A program made the translations under genes and the position numbers. Below the pieces are notes generated by a model, which saw only the letters and a program-made list of their open reading frames with translations, did no database searches and was not told where the DNA came from. From NCBI RefSeq assembly GCF_003344865.1, contig NZ_CP031165.1, positions 4,593,910 through 4,657,909 on the forward strand: a stretch of DNA of 64,000 bases, written 5' to 3'. The stretch is from Euzebya pacifica. Its GTDB lineage: Bacteria > Actinomycetota > Nitriliruptoria > Euzebyales > Euzebyaceae. Shown piece by piece: positions 52,542-60,782 of this stretch; the stretch's first letter is position 1, and every line of letters starts with the position of its first letter.

Positions 52542-54389
52542 TCAGAAGTTGGAGATCACCGCGGTGAATACCTGGTCGATCGAACGCGGATCCGATGCGT
52601 CGTAGCTCGTGGCGTTGGTCGCAACGGCGATCTGCTCGAGCACGTTGAAGTCGGCGTCCCGGCCGTAGCCGATCGGGAACACGCGGACCTGTGCGGCGGT
52701 CTCGCCGCGGGCCTGCTCCTCCAGGAAGGTCAGGAGGCCGCCGAGGTCGGAGTTGCGGGGATCGTCGTTGACACCGTCGGTCAGCAGCACGACCGCGTTG
52801 ATGCGGGTCGGGTCGTAGACCTCGACGATGTCGGCGAAGCTGTCACGGGTCACGGTGTACAGGGGCGTGCCGGCGACCGGGAACAGCCCAGCGAGGGCTT
52901 GCTGCAGCGCCTGCTCGTTCTGGCGGACCGGCCCGAGGGGGACGACGTCGAGGTAGTCCAGGGGTTGCCCGTCGTCCGCGATCGCGATGTCGGTGGAGAA
53001 CGTGCGCAGCCCGACGATGTCGTCGTCGATGAACTGCTCCAGCGCCGTCGTCGCCGCCCGGGTGGCCAGGTCCAGCTTGGTCTCGCGGGACCCGTCGTCG
53101 GAGGCGAAGTCAGCCATCGACCCCGAGACGTCCAGGACCAGCAGCACCTGCGCAGCCTTGCGGGTTCGGCCCCACTGGTCGATCAGGTCCACGAGGACAC
53201 CCGGATCGGGCACTTCCAGCGTGGTGGTCGGCTGGGCCGGGTCGACGCCGTTCTCGGCGATGATCGGGTCAGCGATCGGCACCTCGATGTTGCCCGGACG
53301 GAACCCGAACTCCAGCACGCGTTCCTGGTTCTCGGGGCGCTGCACGAAGTCGGTGAAGACCCGGGCCGCCGCGACCTCGTCGGCGTCGACCCACTCGGCG
53401 TCCTCCAGCACGAAGAACGGGTTGTCGCTGAACAGCGTCCCCTCCTCCGGGTAGATCGCGACCAGCGGGATCCGTGGCGGCACGACCTCCTCGCCGGGTT
53501 CGATGACGCCGTCGGGGTTGCCCCGGTTGTAGTTGATGAGGCTGACCTCCTCGATGGCAACCGCCGAGGCGTAGGTCAGCGCCGTCCCTCTGACGTCGTT
53601 GCGGTACCAGTTGTTGAGGAAGGTGAGGGTGGTGTCGCCGTAGTGCACGACGGCGCTCTCGATGGTGCGGGCGTTCTCGACCACGTCCGCCCGAGAGATG
53701 TCCTCACCCGTCAACCCGCGGGTCTTGCCGGCCAGGGCGTAGTACTGGGCGATCAGCGCGGCCAGGCCCGAGGTGGAGAAGTTGGGGTTGGTCTTGCCCA
53801 GGCGGAACGGCCCCCACTCGGGGTGGCCGAAGGCGGCCCAGCCCTCGGGGTTCTGGCTGAGCTCGAGCAGGTCGTTCCAGCCGATGGGTTCCTCGGGGTA
53901 CCCCAGCGCCTCGGCCATCGGCTCGGGCATGGCGATGACCAGCGGGGTCAACATGAACGGCTCGAAGTCGGTCGGGGCGATCGGCGCCTGCCCGGCGTCG
54001 ATGAGCTGCTGGTTGAGCACGCCGCCCCACGCGGACCCGGCCGGTGACCAGATGACCGGTCGCGGCCCCTCGAGTTCCTCGTCCCAGCCCTCGGCCAGCA
54101 AGGTGGCCGCGCTGCCCGAGGCCTTGCGCAGCGGACGGACGAAGATGCACTGGCCGTCGACCTCCTCGCCAGCGTCGTTGAACTCCCGCGCGAGGTCGTT
54201 CATCAGGTCGATCTTCTCGCTCGACACCGCGATGTCCACGGTGACGCAGTCGCCCGGGTCGGTGTCGGTGAACTCGCCCTCGGCGGCGGTGTCGGTTCCG
54301 GGGTCGTCACCGTCCCCGCCCGGGATGCAGGCCGCGGCCAGCAGCGACAGCACCAGCAGCGCTGCGGCAAGGTTGGCTCGACGTGACAT
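52542..54389 (-). CDS. Lipoprotein with substrate-binding and von Willebrand A domains
   Basis: The 615 residues start at ATG 54389. The lipoprotein signal ends LLAAACIPGG. A type 2 periplasmic-binding-like region occupies about 40-380 (VDIAVSSEKIDLMNDLAREF, GPRPVIWSPAGSAWGG, LTPLVIAMPEPMAEALGYPE). A VWA domain follows from about 410: MIDAS motif VLLVLDVSGSMAD, later VGLRTFSTDIAIADDG, AGTPLYTV and AVVLLTDGVNDDP. The fusion suggests an exported sensor-adhesion protein that binds a ligand and a metal-dependent partner. It lies in the PspA set, 75 bp before the coiled-coil gene. Confidence 0.88.
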   Translation of the reverse strand: MSRRANLAAALLVLSLLAAACIPGGDGDDPGTDTAAEGEFTDTDPGDCVTVDIAVSSEKIDLMNDLAREFNDAGEEVDGQCIFVRPLRKASGSAATLLAEGWDEELEGPRPVIWSPAGSAWGGVLNQQLIDAGQAPIAPTDFEPFMLTPLVIAMPEPMAEALGYPEEPIGWNDLLELSQNPEGWAAFGHPEWGPFRLGKTNPNFSTSGLAALIAQYYALAGKTRGLTGEDISRADVVENARTIESAVVHYGDTTLTFLNNWYRNDVRGTALTYASAVAIEEVSLINYNRGNPDGVIEPGEEVVPPRIPLVAIYPEEGTLFSDNPFFVLEDAEWVDADEVAAARVFTDFVQRPENQERVLEFGFRPGNIEVPIADPIIAENGVDPAQPTTTLEVPDPGVLVDLIDQWGRTRKAAQVLLVLDVSGSMADFASDDGSRETKLDLATRAATTALEQFIDDDIVGLRTFSTDIAIADDGQPLDYLDVVPLGPVRQNEQALQQALAGLFPVAGTPLYTVTRDSFADIVEVYDPTRINAVVLLTDGVNDDPRNSDLGGLLTFLEEQARGETAAQVRVFPIGYGRDADFNVLEQIAVATNATSYDASDPRSIDQVFTAVISNF

Positions 54390-54427
54390 GGTGTACCCCT
54401 TCGCGGATCGCGCCCCTCGACGCATGA

Positions 54428-55387
54428 CTACTGTCCCCATCGTTGCCGAAGGGCGATCAGGACTCCACCCGAGGGCAGTCCGTCGTCGCCCCCGAGCGCC
54501 GGGCCGCCCTCCGAGGACGCCCCGTCCGGGCCCCGCCATCCGGCGTCGCGGAGCTGCGCCCCCACCTGCTCGCCGACGTCGGCGGCATCACCGTGGTCGG
54601 TGTCGCCCACGGCGACCGCCACGACCGACAACGACCCGATGGGCTCGGGATACAGGATGACCGGGACGTTCTGGGCGGCACGGGCAGTGACGTCCAGCGC
54701 CTCGGCCTCCGTGACGACCGCGCTGTCGTTCTGCGAGCCGGCGAAGCGGATGATGTTCTCCACGCCGGACGGGCTGATCGTGCTCTCGCGCTGGACGGCG
54801 TCGAGCCAGCCGATGAACCCTCCGGTGGAGAAGCCGGTCAGGTTGAACGGCGCGCCCGCGTCATTGAAGTAGCCCCCGGCCAGCGCGGCCAGGCCGGTGA
54901 TGCCCGCGGTGTCGGTGGACGGGTCGGCGAACGCCGGCCGCAGGTCACCGGCGGTGACCAGCGTCGAGGCGCAGGTCCAGGTGGTCCCGCAGGCGGTGAC
55001 GTCGGCATCGCGCCCGGCGGCCACGACCAGCACGATGGGCGTGGTGGCCACGGTGGGACGTTCCTCGGACAGGGTTGCGCTGCTGCGCCCCGACTCCTCG
55101 ATCATCTGCACCACGATCGCCGGCGCGACCAGCACGTCGTGGGGCACCTCGGGGATGCTGAAGGCCTCGACCAGGTCCGCGCTGTCCCGTCGCACCGACC
55201 CGGCGGGGCAGGCGTCGCCGAGCAGCTCGTCGCACACGACGTCCAGCCCGGTCGCGGGCTCCTCGGCGACATCGTCGACCTGGGTGGCACCGCCGGTGTC
55301 ATCGGTCGGGGCGATGAACTCCGTGCGCACGAACCACGCGCCGCCGATCAGGGCGACCGCGGCCAGGACCGCAAGGACTTGCTTCAT
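54428..55387 (-). CDS. Membrane-anchored binding-protein-like protein
   Basis: The 319 residues start at ATG 55387 with one N-terminal hydrophobic segment (VLAVLAAVALIGGAWFVRTE), serving as a signal anchor. The rest resembles the binding-protein half of the next gene: a short strand region (TPIVLVVAAGRDADV), an aromatic hinge, and FAGSQNDSAVVTEAEALDV. Two pairs of Cys (VVCDELLGDACPAG, ACGTTWTCAS) may form disulphides. No ABC permease or ATPase is nearby, so solute uptake is unlikely. It sits between the AAA+ and VWA genes, which have the same direction. Confidence 0.7.
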   Translation of the reverse strand: MKQVLAVLAAVALIGGAWFVRTEFIAPTDDTGGATQVDDVAEEPATGLDVVCDELLGDACPAGSVRRDSADLVEAFSIPEVPHDVLVAPAIVVQMIEESGRSSATLSEERPTVATTPIVLVVAAGRDADVTACGTTWTCASTLVTAGDLRPAFADPSTDTAGITGLAALAGGYFNDAGAPFNLTGFSTGGFIGWLDAVQRESTISPSGVENIIRFAGSQNDSAVVTEAEALDVTARAAQNVPVILYPEPIGSLSVVAVAVGDTDHGDAADVGEQVGAQLRDAGWRGPDGASSEGGPALGGDDGLPSGGVLIALRQRWGQ

Positions 55388-55400
55388 CGACGGCGCCCCA

Positions 55401-56840
55401 TCAGGAGGTCACGATCCGCTCGGGCAGGTCCTCGGGCGTCAGCGTGGCGAGGTCATCGGCCGACGGGTCCTCCAGCGCCACCACCCGGGTGGCGTGCAGC
55501 TGCACGGATTCCTCGAAGACGTTGCGCGCCAGCCGGCCGTTGCCGAATCCGCGGTCGCGGGGGACATCGTCGAGCAGCTCGCCGAGCCGGACCTTGGCCT
55601 CGTCATCGAAGCGATAGTCCGATCCTCCCGAGATCAGCTCGGCGATCCGCACGAGCTCCTCGGTGGTGTAGTCGGGGAAGTGGATCGTCTGCGGGAAGCG
55701 CGACCGCAGGCCCGGGTTGGACGACATCAGCTCGGCCATCTCGTCGGTGTAGCCGGCCATGATGACGACGGTGTCGTCGCGGCGGTCCTCCACGAGCTTG
55801 ACGATGGCGTCCACGGCTTCCCGACCGAAGTCCTTCTCCCCACCCCGCACCAACGAGTACGCCTCGTCGATCAGCAGGATGCCGCCGCGGGCGGAGTCGA
55901 AGACCTTCACGACGTTGGTGGCCGTCTGGCCCACGAACCCGGCGACCAGGCCCGAGCGGTCGGTCTCGACCAGGTGCCCCTTGGGCACGACCTCCAGGGT
56001 CCGGTAGATCTGGGCGAGCAGCCGGGCCACGGTCGTCTTTCCCGTCCCGGGGTTGCCGGTGAAGACCAGGTGGTGGCTCTGGTCCCCGACCTTCAGGCCC
56101 TTCTCGGCCCGTAGCTTCTGGACCTGCAGCAGGTTGGTGACCAGCTTCACCTCCCGCTTCACCGCGTCGAGGCCGACCAGCCCGTCGAGCTCCTCCAGCA
56201 GCTCCTCCAACGGGCGGATCGGTGGCAGCTCGACCTCGACGGCCACGTCCTCCTCGACCGCCTCGGCCGCCTTGGCGCCGGCCGGTGTCCCGGTGGCAGG
56301 GTCGGACCCCGTGGACGCGGGCGGGGGGCGTCGGGTGCCACGGGGTAGGCCTGCGGCGCTGATGGAGCCCAGCAGGGTGCGGCGGAAGCGTTCTATGGCC
56401 TCGAGCTCGGCGTGCTGGGTCACGCTGTCGAGCGCAGCCACGTGGTGGGCCAGCCGGAGCGCGTGGACGTAGTAGGTCCACGCGTGGTTCGTGCCCCTGG
56501 CCTTGTCGGCCACGATGAGCGTGTCGAACATCAACGATGCGCCGTCGATGAAGCTGCGCTTGCCCGCGATCAGCCCGGTGGCGCGGATGTCAGCCGGCGT
56601 GGCGTGGTGGATGTGGGTGTCCATGAGCCCGCTGAAGGCACCGATGAGCGCCCACAGCTCCTCGTCGGTGTGGGTGCCGTCGGCGTCGACGAACGCGCTG
56701 ACGATCTCGTAGGCCTCGGCAACCACATCCGCCCGCGGCTCGGCGCTGCCGAGCTCGGTCAGGGCAGGGGTGACCCCGTCGACGAAGTCACGGACGGGGA
56801 CGCGCAGGGAATCACTCACGGGTTCAACAGTCTGCCCCAT
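55401..56840 (-). CDS. AAA+ ATPase, CbbX/SpoVK-like, with helical N-terminal region
   Basis: The 479 residues start at ATG 56840. An N-terminal helical domain (about 1-150: IVSAFVDADGTHTDEELWAL, HAWTYYVHALRLAHHVAALD) and a Pro/Ala-rich linker precede a CbbX-type AAA+ module: LDGLVGLDAVKREVKLVTNL, Walker A FTGNPGTGKTTVARLLAQIY, pore-like ETDRSGLVAGFVGQTA, Walker B GGILLIDEAYSLVRGG, sensor VVIMAGYTDEMAELMSSNPG, Arg finger GLRSRFPQTI, and C-terminal DRGFGNGRLARNVFEESV. CbbX/SpoVK-like chaperones remodel protein complexes. First gene of the PspA set; it may load or disassemble PspA polymers or the VWA protein, which is inference. Confidence 0.92.
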   Translation of the reverse strand: MGQTVEPVSDSLRVPVRDFVDGVTPALTELGSAEPRADVVAEAYEIVSAFVDADGTHTDEELWALIGAFSGLMDTHIHHATPADIRATGLIAGKRSFIDGASLMFDTLIVADKARGTNHAWTYYVHALRLAHHVAALDSVTQHAELEAIERFRRTLLGSISAAGLPRGTRRPPPASTGSDPATGTPAGAKAAEAVEEDVAVEVELPPIRPLEELLEELDGLVGLDAVKREVKLVTNLLQVQKLRAEKGLKVGDQSHHLVFTGNPGTGKTTVARLLAQIYRTLEVVPKGHLVETDRSGLVAGFVGQTATNVVKVFDSARGGILLIDEAYSLVRGGEKDFGREAVDAIVKLVEDRRDDTVVIMAGYTDEMAELMSSNPGLRSRFPQTIHFPDYTTEELVRIAELISGGSDYRFDDEAKVRLGELLDDVPRDRGFGNGRLARNVFEESVQLHATRVVALEDPSADDLATLTPEDLPERIVTS

Positions 56841-56976
56841 GGGGCCACCACATCGACGAATCGAGATCAGCGGTCAGATTCTCCTAAAGGTTTCGGACCG
56901 TCGTGCCGAGGACCCCTCAGGTGGGATGCGGTCCGCCGTTCGCGTTCCCGAACCCGTACCTCGAGTTGGAGCAGTC

Positions 56977-57075
56977 ATGATGAAGTCCACCACGAAGTGG
57001 CGACTCGCCTTCTACAGGGGCATGGCCCTGGTGGCGGTGGTGGCCGCGGTCGCCGCACCCAGGAAGTGGTACTGA
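56977..57075 (+). CDS. 32-residue hydrophobic peptide
   Basis: Start ATG 56977 (or the next ATG) follows TTGGAG at 8 bases. The peptide MMKSTTKWRLAFYRGMALVA continues with an Ala/Val stretch and ends APRKWY. It has a basic N-terminus, one short membrane-length segment and a basic-aromatic end. Its stop is 4 bases before the ATG of the GGDEF-EAL gene, which lacks its own clear ribosome site, so translation is probably coupled. It may be a leader peptide or a small membrane partner. Confidence 0.55.
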   Translation: MMKSTTKWRLAFYRGMALVAVVAAVAAPRKWY

Positions 57076-57079
57076 GACC

Positions 57080-59134
57080 ATGAGCCTGCGGGTCACCCGC
57101 AGGGAACGGGCCTGGGGTCCGCAACTCCTGCCGGCCATCGTGGGGGGCGTGGTCGCGGCCGGTGTGCTGGCGTGCGTTCATGCCGCTGTCGTGGGTGCCA
57201 ACGAGGGTTGGATGCCCAACGCCCCCTGGCTTGCTGCCGTGCTCTTCGCGAGCATGGTCATCGCTGAGGTACGTCCCCTGCAGACGATTCGTGCCGGCGA
57301 CGACAGCATCATCACGGTCTCGCTGGCCTACTCCTGCGCGCTCGTGTTCGTGCTGCCGGGATTCGGCGCGACGCTGGCCGTGGCCGCCGGCACCCTGTTC
57401 GCCGACGTGGTCAACCGGGCGGCACCCCAGAAAGCGGCCTTCAACACCGCGATGATGGCGCTGTCCATCCACCTCGGCACCTTCGTGCTGCGTGCTGGCG
57501 GGGCGCAGGACCTCGTGGCGGCGGACCCACGGGATCCAATGCTCCTCGTGACGCTGCTGATGGCGTTCGTGGTGATCTACTCCGCGGCCACGATCCTGGT
57601 GGCGTTGGTGCTGTCCGCGGTGGAGGAGGACTCACCGATCGCGGTCCTGCGCCGGGACTTCTTCTCCACGCTGCCCAGCGACGGGATGTTGCTCCCCCTC
57701 GGCCCGGTGCTCGTCGTCGTCGGCATCCACGATCCCGTCCTGCTCCCGCTGGCCATGGTCCTGACCGCCGTCGTGCACACCTCGACACGGATCTCCACCG
57801 AGCGCGAGCGGGACGCGACCGAGGATTCGCTGACGGGACTCCTGAACCGCCGCGCCCTGGAGCAGGAGGCTGAAGCGGGGCTGGACCGGGCCGCCCGCTC
57901 GGGCCGCCGTGTGGTCGTCCTCCTGATGGACCTCAACAGGTTCAAGGTCATCAACGACACCTGGGGCCACCACGCAGGCGACGAGGTCATCGTCGAGATC
58001 GCGCGTCGGCTGCGGGACCGAATGCCCACCGCTGCCCTCGTCGCACGCCTCGGCGGCGACGAGTTCGCGGTCGTCCTCGTCGATGCCTCCTCCGAGGCCG
58101 CCGTCGAGATGGCCGAGGTTGCGTCGGAGGTGTTCGTCGACCCGGTCGAGGTCGACGCCACCGATGGGGTGGCGCTGGAGGTGACCGGTGCCATCGGTGT
58201 GGCCACCAGCGGGCCCGGGTGGTCGCGCTTCGGCGAGCTGACACGCGCTGCCGACGCCGCCATGTACGCGGGCAAGCGCCGTGGGCTGCCCTACCTGCTC
58301 GCCGACCCCGACAGCAGTGACGGTCACCACATCCAGGCGCTGGAACGGGCCATCGACAGCGACGAGATGCACATGGACTTCCAGCCGCTCGTCGACGCCC
58401 GCACCGAAGCGGTCATGGGGTTCGAGACGCTGGCGAGGTGGAACCACCCGCAGCACGGGCCGATCCCGCCGTGGGAGTTCGTCCGTGACCTCGAGGCCAC
58501 CGGTGTCCTCATGGGACGGTTCACCGAGCGGGTCCTGCGCGACGCGGTCACGATGGTCCGGCGCCTTCACGACAACGGGCACCCGGTCTCCATCAGCGTC
58601 AACGTGTCCCCGTTGAACCTTGCCGACCCGGACTTCGTGGACACGGTCCTCGGCACGCTGGATCGTCACGCCATCGAGAGCCGTTGGCTGGTGCTGGAGA
58701 TCACCGAGACCGCGTTGATGTCGAACCTCCCGGCCTGCCGTCGGGCACTGCGCCGTCTGGTCGACAGCGGGGTGGGGGTTTCGCTGGACGACTTCGGTTC
58801 GGGCCACTCCTCGTTGGCGATGATCAAGGACATCCCGTTGACCGAACTCAAGATCGACCGGTCCTTCGTCACCAACACCGACGACGAGCGTGGGGTGGCG
58901 CTGCTGCGAACGCTCGTCGACCTCGCGCGCATCCACGGGCTCAGGTCGATCGCGGAGGGCGTGGAGGACCGGGCGACCCTGCACGCCCTGGCGGAGATCG
59001 GTTTCGACCAGGTGCAGGGCTACGGCATCGGTCGTCCGCTCGGCGCCGACGAAACCCTCGCGTGGATGTCCGGACGGGCATCGTTGGACCCCAGCGGCCT
59101 GCACGGCATGGACCGCATCGTCCTCGAGCAGTGA
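57080..59134 (+). CDS. Membrane GGDEF-EAL protein, copy 3
   Basis: The 684 residues begin MSLRVTRRERAWGPQLLPAI. Six or seven membrane helices fill the first 240 residues, including AAVLFASMVIAEVRPLQTIR. GGDEF domain: DSLTGLLNRRALEQEAEAGL and intact RLGGDEFAVVLVD. EAL domain: GFETLARWNHPQHGPIPPWE (EAL changed to ETL, first Glu kept), SINVSPLNLADPDF-like SVNVSPLNL, LDDFGSGHSSLAMIKDIPL and LRSIAEGVEDRATLHAL. The membrane part resembles that of copy 4 (60783). Both activities are possible; the A-to-T change seldom abolishes activity. Confidence 0.93.
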   Translation: MSLRVTRRERAWGPQLLPAIVGGVVAAGVLACVHAAVVGANEGWMPNAPWLAAVLFASMVIAEVRPLQTIRAGDDSIITVSLAYSCALVFVLPGFGATLAVAAGTLFADVVNRAAPQKAAFNTAMMALSIHLGTFVLRAGGAQDLVAADPRDPMLLVTLLMAFVVIYSAATILVALVLSAVEEDSPIAVLRRDFFSTLPSDGMLLPLGPVLVVVGIHDPVLLPLAMVLTAVVHTSTRISTERERDATEDSLTGLLNRRALEQEAEAGLDRAARSGRRVVVLLMDLNRFKVINDTWGHHAGDEVIVEIARRLRDRMPTAALVARLGGDEFAVVLVDASSEAAVEMAEVASEVFVDPVEVDATDGVALEVTGAIGVATSGPGWSRFGELTRAADAAMYAGKRRGLPYLLADPDSSDGHHIQALERAIDSDEMHMDFQPLVDARTEAVMGFETLARWNHPQHGPIPPWEFVRDLEATGVLMGRFTERVLRDAVTMVRRLHDNGHPVSISVNVSPLNLADPDFVDTVLGTLDRHAIESRWLVLEITETALMSNLPACRRALRRLVDSGVGVSLDDFGSGHSSLAMIKDIPLTELKIDRSFVTNTDDERGVALLRTLVDLARIHGLRSIAEGVEDRATLHALAEIGFDQVQGYGIGRPLGADETLAWMSGRASLDPSGLHGMDRIVLEQ

Positions 59135-59147
59135 TCGTCCTCGGACG

Positions 59148-59708
59148 GTGATAGTCCTCGTCGCTGCGGCTGTCGTCGTGCTCGTGTGGGGGCTGTGGCG
59201 ACGCGACCCCCAGGCGTTGGCCCGGGTCCCCCTGCGCGCGCCATGGGTCCCGCTCGTCGTGGTCGCCGTGCAGGCCGTCGCCCTGGAGGTCATCGAGGGA
59301 CGGTACGGCGTCGCCCTCGCCATCCACACCGCCACCTACGTCTCAGCCCTCGTGTGGCTGTGGTCGAACCGCGAGATCAGGGGCCTGTGGCTGATCGGCC
59401 TCGGGGCGCTGCTCAACGCGACGGCAGTTGCCGTCAACGGTGGCGTCATGCCGGCGGCGAGCAGCGCCCTGGACCGCGCTGGGCTCCGAGCAGAGGGGGG
59501 CTTCGTCAACAGCGCCCGTTCCGACTCCGCGGTCGGGTTCCTCGGCGACGTCTTCGCCGTGCCCGCAGGCATGCCGCTGGCCAACGTGTTCTCCATCGGG
59601 GACGTCCTGCTGGTCGTCGGCCTGGCCCTGCTGCTGTGGCAGCTGCCGCGCTCGGGCGGACCGCCAGCCGCACCGCACCCGACAGCGGAGCCGCTGCAGG
59701 ACGCCTGA
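59148..59708 (+). CDS. Membrane protein of the DUF5317 type
   Basis: The 186 residues start at GTG 59148, 13 bp after the GGDEF-EAL gene. About five hydrophobic segments (VIVLVAAAVVVLVWGLWRRD, VPLVVVAVQAVALEVIEG, GLWLIGLGALLNATAVAVNG) and an extracytoplasmic stretch with GGVMPAASSALDRAG and LGDVFAVPAGMPLANVFSIG. The NGG-MP and DVF-P-pattern is typical of DUF5317 proteins, whose function is not known. Close spacing suggests co-transcription with the c-di-GMP protein and mtnA. Confidence 0.75.
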   Translation: MIVLVAAAVVVLVWGLWRRDPQALARVPLRAPWVPLVVVAVQAVALEVIEGRYGVALAIHTATYVSALVWLWSNREIRGLWLIGLGALLNATAVAVNGGVMPAASSALDRAGLRAEGGFVNSARSDSAVGFLGDVFAVPAGMPLANVFSIGDVLLVVGLALLLWQLPRSGGPPAAPHPTAEPLQDA

Positions 59709-59728
59709 CCACGAGGTTGACTGGCCGC

Positions 59729-60766
59729 ATGCAGCCCCCCTCCGAGACCGCTGGCACGACCCCGATGCGCACGACACCGACGGACACGATCACGTGGGTC
59801 GACGGCACGATCGAGCTGGTGGACCAGACCGTCCTCCCACAGCAGGAGGTCGTCCTGCGGATCACCGCCGTGTCCGATCTGGTGGCAGCGATCCGCCGTC
59901 TGTCCGTGCGCGGCGCCCCGGCGCTCGGCGTCGCCGGCGCCTACGGCGTGGCCCTGGCGCTGGCGACCGTCGCGCCCGGAGAGCTCGACGACGCCATCGA
60001 GGCCATCCGAACCGCCCGGCCCACCGCGGTCAACCTCGCCCGCATGACCGACCGGGTGGCCGCGCGTGTGCCCGACGGCCCCGCGGCCGTCCTGGCCGAG
60101 GCCCACGCCGTCCGCGAGGAGGAGATCACCGCCAGCATCGACATGGGGACCCGTGGCGCCGACCTGGTCGAGGCGCTGCTCGGCGGTCGTGACGTCCGCG
60201 CGATGACGATCTGCAACACCGGCGGCCTCGCGGCCGTTCGCCGAGGGACGGCCCTGGCGGTCGTGCAGACCCTGCACGAGCGTGGCCGGCTGGCCGACTG
60301 CCTCGCCCTGGAGACCCGTCCCCTGCTGCAGGGCGCCCGCCTGACCGCGTGGGAGCTCGGGCAGATGGGCGCACCCCACCACCTGGTGGTCGACAGCGCG
60401 GCACCGTTCCTGCTGTCCCGCGGGGCGGCAGACGTCGTGCTGGCGGGAGCCGACCGGATCGCCGCCAACGGCGACACGGCGAACAAGGTCGGCACCTTCT
60501 CCCTTGCCCTCGCCGCACAGCACGCCGGCGTGCCGCTGGTCGTCGTGGCACCCGAGTCGACCATCGACCACGCCACACCCGATGGCGCGGCGATCCCCAT
60601 CGAGGACCGTGGGCCGGCCGAAGTCGGTGGATTCGGCAGCAGCCGCACGGCGCCACCCGACACCCCGGCGCTGAACCCCGCCTTCGACGTCACCCCGGCG
60701 GCCATGATCCACGCGATCGTGACCGACAAGCGCGTGGTCATGACCTCACGCGGCCAGACTCCCTGA
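59729..60766 (+). CDS. mtnA: S-methyl-5-thioribose-1-phosphate isomerase
   Basis: The 345 residues are counted from ATG 59729; ATG 59765 is also possible. MtnA opens the ring of methylthioribose-1-phosphate to methylthioribulose-1-phosphate in methionine salvage. Motifs: RRLSVRGAPALGVAGAYGVA, catalytic Cys in MTICNTGGLAAVRRG, ETRPLLQGARLTAWEL, catalytic Asp in GADRIAANGDTANKVGTFSL, VVAPESTIDHATPDG and the C-terminal NPAFDVTPAAMIHAIVTDK. Normal length. An aminotransferase/omega-amidase pair at 34090-36107 could perform the last step of the same pathway. Confidence 0.94.
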   Translation: MQPPSETAGTTPMRTTPTDTITWVDGTIELVDQTVLPQQEVVLRITAVSDLVAAIRRLSVRGAPALGVAGAYGVALALATVAPGELDDAIEAIRTARPTAVNLARMTDRVAARVPDGPAAVLAEAHAVREEEITASIDMGTRGADLVEALLGGRDVRAMTICNTGGLAAVRRGTALAVVQTLHERGRLADCLALETRPLLQGARLTAWELGQMGAPHHLVVDSAAPFLLSRGAADVVLAGADRIAANGDTANKVGTFSLALAAQHAGVPLVVVAPESTIDHATPDGAAIPIEDRGPAEVGGFGSSRTAPPDTPALNPAFDVTPAAMIHAIVTDKRVVMTSRGQTP

Positions 60767-60782
60767 TGGGGGCGCAGGGCCT

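Noticed and set aside
54428-55387. Solute-binding protein of an ABC importer
   Set aside because: No permease or ABC ATPase is adjacent, and the neighbours are AAA+, VWA and PspA genes.
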